The notes under the pieces are model-generated. The model was given only the letters and a program-made list of their open reading frames with translations. It had not been told where the DNA came from and did no database searches. This document shows, piece by piece, positions 18,080-24,827 of a DNA stretch of 64,000 nt (position 1 is its first letter; each line of letters begins with the position of its first letter). Where the stretch lies: NCBI RefSeq assembly GCF_000374065.1, contig NZ_KB893245.1, positions 186,001-250,000 on the forward strand. Direction: 5' to 3'. This DNA comes from Spirosoma luteum DSM 19990. Its GTDB lineage: Bacteria > Bacteroidota > Bacteroidia > Cytophagales > Spirosomataceae. The position numbers and the translations under genes are program-made.

Positions 18080-18227
18080 AATAATTATGAATTATGAATG
18101 ACTAATGATGGATGGTAAAAGTCAGTACGTTTACCTTTGCATCTGTGGTGCCACCGCGTAACGGCACGGCAACGGCCGACCGTCGGAGGCCCGGTCATAC
18201 TTTATAATTCATCATTTATCATTGACT
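18080..18227 (+). repeat. Leader with AT-rich ATGAATTAT repeats flanking a GC-rich structured core
   Basis: Copies of an ATTATGAAT/ATTCATCATT-type element stand in opposite orientation at about 18082-18112 and 18202-18221. Between them are a promoter-like TACCTTTG (18132-18139) and a GC-rich block (18145-18195) able to fold GTGCC/GGCAC (18148-18152 with 18163-18167) and GGCC/GGCC stems. It forms the 5' leader of the next gene. It matches no riboswitch class that I know. Confidence 0.4.
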
Positions 18228-18860
18228 TCGTCTTTAGCCCGCTTCCTCTCGGTCGTTCTTCATCCGTTGCTGATGCCGACTTTACTGTTTGGCCTGCTCC
18301 TGTTTCAGGTTCCGGCGGTATTGGGGATGGACGCTTTTTCCGGCTCATTGCGTCTGAGCCTGCTGGTGCTGATTTTTGTTGGCACCTTTGCCGTACCGTC
18401 TCTCCTGATTTATTACCTCTTTCGTAGCGGCTACGTTCAGAGTCTATACCTGAACACCCTGGCCGACCGTCGGTTGCCTTTTTTTCTGACGGCCCTTATC
18501 TATCTCTTTCTAGCCTATCTCTTCGCCTTCCGCATGGAGGGGATTTCCAGCCTTGCTCCCGAAATTGGGATTCTGCTGGGTGGAATCGCCGTCTCTATTC
18601 TCCTGGTTGGTATTATCAGCTTATCCTGGCAAATCAGCGCGCACAGTGTTGGTATTAGTGGAGTTGTCGGTATTATTGGTAGTATGATGCTCCGGTTTGG
18701 CCTGACCGACTTATTCTTCCCGTTGCTTTTGCTGGTGTTACTAGCGGGCTTTGTTGCCAGTGCCCGATTGAAACTCAATGCGCACACGCCTGCCCAGATT
18801 AGCGTTGGTCTGATGCTGGGACTTACCGTCAGTTTTCTGACGGTTTACTGGTTATTGTAA
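18222..18860 (+). CDS. Multi-spanning membrane protein, PAP2-like C-terminus
   Basis: A 212-residue integral membrane protein with five to six hydrophobic segments. The N-terminal HPLLMPTLLFGLLLFQ and the C-terminal pair SWQISAHSVGISGVVG and ARLKLNAHTPAQISVGLMLG resemble the part of PAP2-type membrane phosphatases that contains the active-site histidines, but the full PAP2 signature (KxxxxxxRP ... PSGH) is not seen. The start is a TTG at 18222; the next ATG would cut into the HPLLMP segment. Enzymatic activity is uncertain. Confidence 0.7.
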   Translation: MTSSLARFLSVVLHPLLMPTLLFGLLLFQVPAVLGMDAFSGSLRLSLLVLIFVGTFAVPSLLIYYLFRSGYVQSLYLNTLADRRLPFFLTALIYLFLAYLFAFRMEGISSLAPEIGILLGGIAVSILLVGIISLSWQISAHSVGISGVVGIIGSMMLRFGLTDLFFPLLLLVLLAGFVASARLKLNAHTPAQISVGLMLGLTVSFLTVYWLL

Positions 18861-18988
18861 ACGAGGGAATCAGTATACTGTTTTTGTCCTGAAGGGGGCA
18901 TACTGGTTACGAGCGAGTGACGGGCTAACTTAATTTTGCCAACTCCGTCAAAAGCCGTATGCTTGCCTACTGTTTCCCCAAAAACACT

Positions 18989-19786
18989 ATGTCTGATACT
19001 CTTCTCTACGAACGGCAGGGTGCAGTTTGTCGCATCACCCTCAATCGTCCTCAGGTGTACAATGCCCTCAGTGCCGGGCTGATCAATGACATTACGGCGG
19101 CTGTAGAGGCTGCGGGTGCTGATGAACAGGTACGCGTTGTCGTACTGACCGGCGCGGGCGACAAGGCATTCTCCTCGGGCGCTGATTTGAAAGAGGGCTT
19201 TGCGCAGACTGCATCCACAGGTGGTCAACTGACGTTAGGCGATTCGCTTCGTCGTACGTATCACCCCATGATTCAGGCCATTCGCAACCTGCCTAAACCC
19301 GTTATTGGGCGGATTAATGGTGTAGCGGCCGGAGCGGGTTTCTCATTGGCGCTGGCGTGCGATGTGATCCTATGTGCCGATGAGGCCTATTTCAGTCAGA
19401 TATTTGTGAACATCGGCCTGATGCCTGATGCCGGTTCTACCTTCTTTTTACCCCGGCTCATTGGCGCACAACGGGCCTTTGACCTATGTAGCACCGGCAG
19501 GCGGGTCTATGGCCCGGAAGCCGCTCAAATGGGCCTGGTGAGCCGGTCTGTTCCAGCGGCTGACCTGGATGTGGCTGTTGCCGATGTAGTAGCCTACTAC
19601 GCTACAGCCCCTACCCGTGCTATTGGTGCTATGAAACGGGTTCTTAACCAATCCCTCTACGCTACTCTCGACAACCAACTGGAACAGGAAGCGGTTAATC
19701 AGGAGACTTTGGGCGGCTCGGCCGATGCTGCCGAAGGCATTGGTTCCTTCCTGATGAAGCGAAAAGCAAATTTTTCAGGAAAATAG
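18989..19786 (+). CDS. Enoyl-CoA hydratase/isomerase family protein (PaaG-like)
   Basis: Crotonase-fold enzyme acting on acyl-CoA thioesters. Features: the N-terminal RITLNRPQVYNAL, the first oxyanion-hole loop AFSSGADLKEGF, the second oxyanion loop NGVAAGAGFSLALACDVILCADEA, and IGLMPDAGSTFFLPRLIG, where Asp rather than Glu sits at the catalytic position, as in PaaG-type isomerases of phenylacetate degradation. The ATG at 18989 (MSDTLLYERQ) fits the family; the one at 18959 adds ten odd residues. A TAATTTTG box at 18931 is a plausible promoter. No other paa or beta-oxidation gene is nearby, so the substrate is unknown. Confidence 0.9.
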   Translation: MSDTLLYERQGAVCRITLNRPQVYNALSAGLINDITAAVEAAGADEQVRVVVLTGAGDKAFSSGADLKEGFAQTASTGGQLTLGDSLRRTYHPMIQAIRNLPKPVIGRINGVAAGAGFSLALACDVILCADEAYFSQIFVNIGLMPDAGSTFFLPRLIGAQRAFDLCSTGRRVYGPEAAQMGLVSRSVPAADLDVAVADVVAYYATAPTRAIGAMKRVLNQSLYATLDNQLEQEAVNQETLGGSADAAEGIGSFLMKRKANFSGK

Positions 19787-19787
19787 A

Positions 19788-19818
19788 TTGACAGACACGC
19801 TTTTTCTCCCTACTTTTG
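19788..19818 (+). promoter_or_regulatory. Promoter of tRNA-Arg
   Basis: TTGACA at 19788-19793 and TACTTTTG at 19811-19818 are separated by 17 bases. Both match the Bacteroidota vegetative promoter, and the downstream GCACTCCC is also found after the tRNA-Val promoter. Confidence 0.75.
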
Positions 19819-19852
19819 CACTCCCAATTCATGGGAAATGCCACAGAGCAAT

Positions 19853-19926
19853 GCATTCGTAGCTCAATTGGATAGAGCACCTGACTACGGATCAGGAGGT
19901 TTGGGGTTCGAATCCCTACGAGTGCA
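19853..19926 (+). tRNA. tRNA-Arg (anticodon ACG)
   Basis: All arms fold: 7-bp acceptor (GCATTCG with CGAGTGC, one G-U), D arm GCTC/GAGC, anticodon stem CCTGA/TCAGG around loop CTACGGA, T arm TGGGG/CCCTA around TTCGAAT, discriminator A. The anticodon ACG (probably ICG after deamination) reads CGU, CGC and CGA. CCA is not encoded. Length 74. Confidence 0.95.
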
Positions 19927-19928
19927 CG

Positions 19929-19956
19929 AAGCCGCTTCAGAAGAAGCGGCTTTTTT
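19929..19956 (+). terminator. Terminator of tRNA-Arg
   Basis: Ten-bp stem (19929-19938 with 19943-19952), AGAA loop, followed by a run of six Ts (19951-19956). It begins 2 bases after the tRNA. Confidence 0.9.
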
Positions 19957-19968
19957 ATTGTCTGCTGC

Positions 19969-20069
19969 GTCGCTCACTTGGATAGAGCCCCTGAGTAGAA
20001 CGCCACCCCGGTACGAATCAGGAGGTTTGGGCCGGGGGCGCGTTCGCCTTCAAATCCCTACGAGTGCAC
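19969..20069 (+). pseudogene. Degenerate second copy of tRNA-Arg
   Basis: Runs in parallel with the real tRNA: CTTGGATAGAG (D arm), CCCTGAGTA...GAATCAGGAGGTTTGGG (anticodon stem and variable loop), AAATCCCTACGAGTGCAC (T arm and acceptor 3' half). The acceptor 5' half is lost. About 16 bases (near 19998-20013) are inserted in the anticodon loop and about 19 bases (near 20031-20050) in the T arm. The two insertions are largely complementary to each other (ACGCCACCCCGG against CCGGGGGCGCGTT). It cannot form a normal tRNA, yet like the real gene it is followed by a terminator. Confidence 0.75.
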
Positions 20070-20078
20070 TTGATTAAC

Positions 20079-20114
20079 GCCACTTACGAGATAATTCTTG
20101 TGAGTGGCTTTTTA
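20079..20114 (+). terminator. Terminator behind the tRNA-Arg remnant
   Basis: Thirteen-bp stem with two G-U pairs (20079-20091 with 20096-20108), TAAT loop, then TTTTT. Its sequence differs from the first tRNA's terminator. Confidence 0.75.
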
Positions 20115-20264
20115 TTTGCATACTGCCTGCTCTATTTAGTCGACTCACATCCTACAGAGGAAAATGACGATAATGTTAGCTGATCTACCATAAGCGGCAT
20201 TGGTATGATGTTGTAGAAAGGTATGTCCTTCTCTCCTAAGGCGTAACTAATTCCTTTTGAATTT

Positions 20265-20594
20265 TTACGAATAGTGTTTGGTGGTCTGTTTCTGGCGGCT
20301 GTAGAGCGTAACGCCTACACGGTCGATGTGTTCGCGCAGGGCGGGTTCGCTGATTTGCCGGTACACAACGAGGTCGAAGAAAACCGGCAGATCGAGGTCG
20401 TCCAGTTCATTGTCGAGCCGGAGCCGGTCGGCAAATTGGAACGTGTCGCCTATCAAAGCCAGGTCAATATCGGAGCCGGGCTTGTGAGTGCCTTTGGCGC
20501 GGGAGCCAAACAGCACCGCCCGCTCCAGACGGGGCGTTTGGGCCAGCACCCGCTGAATTTCAGTAATCTGAGTATCAGTCAGTCCGTAGGGCAT
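20265..20594 (-). CDS. MNT-type nucleotidyltransferase domain protein
   Basis: A 109-residue minimal nucleotidyltransferase of the polymerase-beta superfamily. The signature GSRAKGTHKPGSDIDLAL gives the GS and the two metal-binding aspartates; a third acidic position follows in VFFDLVVY. Such proteins usually act as the antitoxin of HEPN/MNT pairs, where MntA AMPylates the HEPN toxin. No HEPN-like frame is visible on either side. The upstream 370 bases contain only short unrelated frames, so this appears to be an orphan or the survivor of a lost pair. It sits in the accessory patch behind the tRNA-Arg remnant. Confidence 0.88.
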   Translation of the reverse strand: MPYGLTDTQITEIQRVLAQTPRLERAVLFGSRAKGTHKPGSDIDLALIGDTFQFADRLRLDNELDDLDLPVFFDLVVYRQISEPALREHIDRVGVTLYSRQKQTTKHYS

Positions 20595-20984
20595 GGGTTA
20601 GTTGTTTGTTGCTGGTTCATCAGTCTGTTAATAGTGTTGTCAAATTTCGGGGTGCAGAGCGGATGCGGCCTGAAGCTTGCACCTATGAGTTACTGGCTCA
20701 TGGCTAAACAGTAGGGGAATTAAGGTAGTTGAACCAGTATTAGTGGAAGTAAGTCCTGAGTATTGTCGAACTTCGGAAAGGTATAGCGATTCAGAGAAAG
20801 GTTGGCAAAACTTGCTGTTACTTTTGGGCCACCACAAGACGAGCAAGCGCAAATGAATGTCTATAGAAAGTTTGGAGGCTATGCTTCAAATGGCCTTTAT
20901 TTTCGTTATCCTAAAGCGCTTCGCCAGATAAACTTACAAAACAAGCCCTAACAGGTTTACTCAGATTTAATGAAGATCGTTATC
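20595..20984. other. 390-base region without a supported gene
   Basis: Short open frames occur on both strands (for example 70 codons on the minus strand at 20640-20852), but none resembles a known family. A Bacteroidota-like promoter for the GH43 gene lies near its end: TATTTTCG at 20898-20905 with a TTG at 20872-20874. The remainder may be decayed DNA. Confidence 0.4.
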
Positions 20985-22151
20985 ATGAAAAAATCACTGC
21001 TGCTGTTTTGTCTCTTCACCTCCCTGGTTATTAGCCATTCCCCGGCACAAACGACACAACCTATTACCAGGGCTAAAACCACTTATAGCAATCCCCTGCA
21101 AGTTCAATTTGGGGACCCTTACGTTCTGTACACCCAGGGTACCTACTATATGTACGGCACAGGCGGTGGTGCGCATAGGGGATTTGCCGCGTATTCATCA
21201 AAAGACCTGGTTAACTGGCAGCCGGAAGGGCAGGTATACTTTCACAATAACAGGAATGCCTGGAGCGATTCAACAGCCAGTTGGGGCGGTGCGTATTGGG
21301 CGCCTGAGGTCTATGAAGTAAACGGGAAATTTTACATGGTCTATAGTGCACAATGGCGGGTAAATCCAACGCATGAAGTGGAAAACTTCCGTATTGGGGT
21401 GGCTGTTGCCGATAAGCCCACCGGCCCGTTTATCGACCTGGCCAACAAGCCGATTTTTGATCCCGGATATCCTATTATTGATGCCAACGTGTTTTTCGAT
21501 ACCAATGGCAAAGCCTATTTATATTTCTCGCGTTGCTGTTACAAACATCCGGTCGAAAGCGAAGTGGCCGATTTGGCCCGGCAAAAAGGGTGGTTCAAGG
21601 AAATTGAAGAAAGCTGGGTATACGGCATTGAGCTTAAACCCGATTTTTCCGGCGTCATTGGTGAACCGGTTTTACTGCTAAGGCCACCCGTTAGCCTCAG
21701 CGACAAACAAGCCGCCTGGGAAAGCAGGTCTGTTACGGCCCGGGAAGTGAACCGACGTTGGACAGAGGGTTCCGTTACGTTTAAAAAAGACGACATGTAT
21801 TACATCATGTATTCGGCCAATCACTTCGGCGGTCAGTACTACGCTATTGGGTACGCAACGTCCGGTTCGCCTTTGGGTCCCTACACAAAAGGGGCTAATA
21901 ACCCGATATTGCAGAAAAATACCGACCAGGGGGGAGCCATTACGGGAACAGGGCATAACAGCGTTACTTACTCGCCAGATGGAAAAGAGATGTTCTGTGT
22001 CTACCACGCAAGAATTGCCAAAACCGGCGACGAACGGGTTGTTTGTATTGATCGTATGACGGTGAAAAATGGGAAAATAACGATTGACGGCCCAACGACT
22101 ACGCCCCAAAAACTTCCCTCAGGTGTAACAACGGGCCTTCCTGAAAAATAA
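20985..22151 (+). CDS. Secreted glycoside hydrolase family 43 enzyme
   Basis: Five-bladed beta-propeller hydrolase of GH43, acting mainly on arabinan or xylan side chains. The ATG at 20985 starts a signal peptide (MKKSLLLFCLFTSLVISHS then PAQ); the ATG at 20970 adds five residues. Family motifs: FGDPYVLYTQGTYYMYGTGG (general base Asp), AYWAPEVYEVNGKFYMVYSA, IIDANVFFDTNGKAYLYFS (pKa-modulating Asp), and WTEGSVTFKKDDMYYIMYSA with the proton-donor Glu. About 388 residues, single GH domain. It converges on a second GH43 gene only 21 bases away, and together they flank the SusCD pair on the minus strand. Confidence 0.92.
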   Translation: MKKSLLLFCLFTSLVISHSPAQTTQPITRAKTTYSNPLQVQFGDPYVLYTQGTYYMYGTGGGAHRGFAAYSSKDLVNWQPEGQVYFHNNRNAWSDSTASWGGAYWAPEVYEVNGKFYMVYSAQWRVNPTHEVENFRIGVAVADKPTGPFIDLANKPIFDPGYPIIDANVFFDTNGKAYLYFSRCCYKHPVESEVADLARQKGWFKEIEESWVYGIELKPDFSGVIGEPVLLLRPPVSLSDKQAAWESRSVTAREVNRRWTEGSVTFKKDDMYYIMYSANHFGGQYYAIGYATSGSPLGPYTKGANNPILQKNTDQGGAITGTGHNSVTYSPDGKEMFCVYHARIAKTGDERVVCIDRMTVKNGKITIDGPTTTPQKLPSGVTTGLPEK

Positions 22152-22172
22152 CTGGATTGGGATACCGGTAAG

Positions 22173-23219
22173 CTACTCGCCCGACGGTCGTTTGAGGTAA
22201 TCGGTCAGGTTAACGGGAGAGCCAAAATTGGGTGAACCGTCGGCTTTCCAGCCGAAGGGCTGCATCCGCATGGAGCGGAAATCGCCACAGCCCTGCCCCG
22301 GTGCCGGGTTGGCATGGTACACCAGCCAGTTCTCTTTCGCGTCGGGGGTGGTGAAAAAACTGTTGTGCCCCACGCCGTAGGTGCTGCCACTGGCATACGG
22401 ACCAAAAACCGGATTCTGCGCTTTAGTCCACGACGTTTGGACGATTAGATTGGCGCTGGTATCGGCAGAGAGCTGCCCCAGGGCATACTGGTCGGTACCG
22501 CAGAAGCTGGCCGAATAAATGAGAAATACCTTGCTGGCATGGGTCAAAAATTCGGGGGCTTCGTTGACGCCGAATCCTTGCTTTTCCCAGGTCAGCTCCG
22601 GCGACGACAACCGAACGCGCGGCCCCCCGGCGGTGTAGGGATTCGTTAGTGTACAGATATAAATGTGTTGTGAGCCGCCCAGATCGTTTTCCCAGCCCGA
22701 CCAGGCAAAATACAATTGGCCGTTGAGTTGGCCCAGGGTGCCGTCTATGGCCCATTTATTGTCGGGCAGATTAAGCTGGCCCCGGTCTGTCCAGGTGCCG
22801 GTGGTTGGATCAGCCGCTTTATTTTCCAGTACAAACATGCGGTGAGTGGCATCGACCCCGTTATTGTCGGCTGCGTAATAGATGTACCAGGTGCCGTTGA
22901 CGTTATGGAGTTCGGGAGCCCAGATGTCGCGGGAGTTAGGACCCGTGGCTGGTGGTGTCCAGACCGTAACGGGCCGGGCCGCAGGCAGGCGGCTCATGGC
23001 AGCCGTTTTGTAGATGCGCAGGCTGTTGCCAGTGGTATGCATCACGTAGTAAAATCCGTCTTTATAGGTTACCCAGGGATCGGGGGCGGGGGAGAGGAGG
23101 GGGTTTTTGAATTTGCCCACCGTATCAACCGGTGTGACGGGCGTTTTTGGCGTAGTTACAGAGGTGTCCGCTGATTTACAGGCGTAGAAAGCCAGGAATA
23201 GGAAGAGGCAGTTTTTCAT
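22173..23219 (-). CDS. GH43-like lipoprotein glycosidase
   Basis: A 348-residue beta-propeller glycosidase with an N-terminal lipoprotein signal (NCLFLFLAFYACKS, lipobox Cys14) and a short Thr/Pro linker. Motifs follow GH43: SPAPDPWVTYKDGFYYVMHT (base Asp), RDIWAPELHNVNGTWYIYYAA, WAIDGTLGQLNGQLYFAWSG (middle Asp) and GVNEAPEFLTHASKVFLIYSA (acid Glu). It is the third gene of the minus-strand SusC-SusD-GH43 unit, a cell-surface enzyme working next to the importer. A hairpin separates it from susD. Specificity (arabinosidase, galactosidase or xylosidase) cannot be told by eye. Confidence 0.9.
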   Translation of the reverse strand: MKNCLFLFLAFYACKSADTSVTTPKTPVTPVDTVGKFKNPLLSPAPDPWVTYKDGFYYVMHTTGNSLRIYKTAAMSRLPAARPVTVWTPPATGPNSRDIWAPELHNVNGTWYIYYAADNNGVDATHRMFVLENKAADPTTGTWTDRGQLNLPDNKWAIDGTLGQLNGQLYFAWSGWENDLGGSQHIYICTLTNPYTAGGPRVRLSSPELTWEKQGFGVNEAPEFLTHASKVFLIYSASFCGTDQYALGQLSADTSANLIVQTSWTKAQNPVFGPYASGSTYGVGHNSFFTTPDAKENWLVYHANPAPGQGCGDFRSMRMQPFGWKADGSPNFGSPVNLTDYLKRPSGE

Positions 23220-23233
23220 CGTTAAGACGAATG

Positions 23234-23280
23234 TTAACCTGGCGGAACGGAATCCACAGAAATCCGTTCCGCCAGGTTAA
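23234..23280 (-). terminator. Intra-operon hairpin between susD and GH43
   Basis: Perfect 18-bp inverted repeat (23234-23251 with 23263-23280) in the 65-base gap between susD and the downstream GH43 gene. On the minus strand no U tract follows, so it may stabilise or attenuate the message rather than end it. Confidence 0.6.
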
Positions 23281-23284
23281 AAAA

Positions 23285-24808
23285 TCAGTAATTCGGATTC
23301 TGTGTCAGGTTCGGGTTCAGGTCGCGGTCAAGTTGGGGAATGGGTAATAATTCGCTTTTCCCCTTCACAAATGTGGAAAAGGCCGGGTCGCGGCTGGCCA
23401 GTTGCGGCCCCAGGTCGCCCCAGCGCGCCAGGTCGTTCCAGCGGTGCCCCTCGCCCGACAGTTCCGTTACGCGCTCATGCTTGAGTTGCGCCAGAAACTG
23501 TGTTTGTGTCAGGCCGGGCCGGGCCATGGTGAGCGTTGGCAAACCGGCCCGTTGCCGTACCTGATCGACGTAGGGATACGCCTGCGTGGTTTTTCCGGTA
23601 GCGTTCAGCGCTTCGGCGTACATCAGCAGCACATCGGCGTAGCGGATATACCGCCAGTTGTTGGGCGAACGGTACCCTTCCTCATTTTTCCAGTGATCGT
23701 TCTGAAACTTACGAAACCACACGCGCTTGTTATCGCGCCCGTACCGCTGGGTAAATGTCTGGCCATAAATAATCGTCGAATCCGGCCCTTTTACGTTCGT
23801 TGAATCGAAGAGAAACGACGCGGCCAGGCGAGGGTCACGGGCACCGGTCGTTGTTTTATCGTAGAACTCCCGCGTAGGCCAGCGCTGGGCTTCCCCATCC
23901 GACCAGCCAATGCCGCTCGGCCCAAAAAACTGCGCAATGGATGTCCCGTAATTCTGATTCGGTGTCTGGCTATCATCGTCGGTGTACTCCGCCGTATTGA
24001 TCTGGAATTGCCATTCGAACACCGATTCCCGGTTGTTTTCGGTGGTAATCAGGAAGTTGTCGCGGTAGTTGGGTACCAGCGCATAAACCGTTTTGCCTTC
24101 GCCCTCCACCAGCCACTGCAACGGCGTCAGCGACTCGGTGTATTTCTGTTGCTGCATGTAGGCTTTGGCCAGCAGGGCGTAGGCAGCGCCTTTGGTAGCC
24201 CGGCCCACATCGGCACCGCTATAAGTCGTTGGCAGCACGGCAGCCGCTTCGGTCAGGTCTTTTTCGATCTGGGCCCATACCTGCGCCATCGTTGCCGAAG
24301 CGGGTTTATCGCCCACGACCGACGTTTGCAGAATCAGCGGTACGTTCCCCCACAGCGTGACCAGGTGGTAATAATACATCGCCCGCAGAAACTTGGCCTC
24401 GCCAATGTAGCGGTTGCGCAGGGTAGCGTCCATCGGGATGTTCGGCACGTTATCGATCACCTGATTGGCCCGGTTCACGCCGATGTAATTATCGTTCCAG
24501 ACCGCTACCGCATTGCCGTAGTTGTAGTCGGTAATTAGAAACTGATCCATGTTGTTCACAATGTCGGTAGCCGGACTCTGGCTGCGGCCTTCATCGGACC
24601 GGATGATATAATAAAACAGCATCCAGCGGGAAATACCGCCCCGGTGCATGGTGCTGTATACGGCATTGACGCCCGCCAGCGCATCGGCATCCGTTTTCCA
24701 GAACGATTGTGCCGTTAGCTGGTTGGGGTTCACAATATCCAGGTTTCGGTCGCAGGCCGTCAGGAGCGATACGGCTATCAGGCTCAGATAGAGAAGTTTA
24801 TTTTTCAT
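23285..24808 (-). CDS. SusD/RagB-family glycan-binding lipoprotein
   Basis: Outer-membrane lipoprotein that binds oligosaccharide and acts as the lid of its SusC partner. Signal and lipobox are seen in YLSLIAVSLLTACDRN. The sequence then shows the usual SusD markers: VNPNQLTAQSFWKT at the N-terminus, GEAKFLRAMYYYHLVTLWGNVPLI, YALLAKAYMQQQKYTES (TPR part), and the C-terminal RYADVLLMYAEALN and LLPIPQLDRDLNPNLTQNPNY. The start at 24808 (MKNKLLYLSL) is taken because it gives the lipoprotein signal. The gene is intact, 507 residues, although its SusC partner carries a nonsense codon. It begins 19 bases after the susC stop. Confidence 0.95.
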   Translation of the reverse strand: MKNKLLYLSLIAVSLLTACDRNLDIVNPNQLTAQSFWKTDADALAGVNAVYSTMHRGGISRWMLFYYIIRSDEGRSQSPATDIVNNMDQFLITDYNYGNAVAVWNDNYIGVNRANQVIDNVPNIPMDATLRNRYIGEAKFLRAMYYYHLVTLWGNVPLILQTSVVGDKPASATMAQVWAQIEKDLTEAAAVLPTTYSGADVGRATKGAAYALLAKAYMQQQKYTESLTPLQWLVEGEGKTVYALVPNYRDNFLITTENNRESVFEWQFQINTAEYTDDDSQTPNQNYGTSIAQFFGPSGIGWSDGEAQRWPTREFYDKTTTGARDPRLAASFLFDSTNVKGPDSTIIYGQTFTQRYGRDNKRVWFRKFQNDHWKNEEGYRSPNNWRYIRYADVLLMYAEALNATGKTTQAYPYVDQVRQRAGLPTLTMARPGLTQTQFLAQLKHERVTELSGEGHRWNDLARWGDLGPQLASRDPAFSTFVKGKSELLPIPQLDRDLNPNLTQNPNY

Positions 24809-24827
24809 GGTTGAGTGTCGGTTTTGG

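Noticed and set aside
19960-20070. A functional second tRNA-Arg
   Set aside because: The acceptor 5' half is missing and the anticodon and T arms carry insertions, so no cloverleaf can form.
20640-20852. Possible HEPN partner of the MNT protein
   Set aside because: The 70-codon frame lacks the HEPN RxxxxH motif and has no helical pattern; it is not adjacent in the usual overlapping way.
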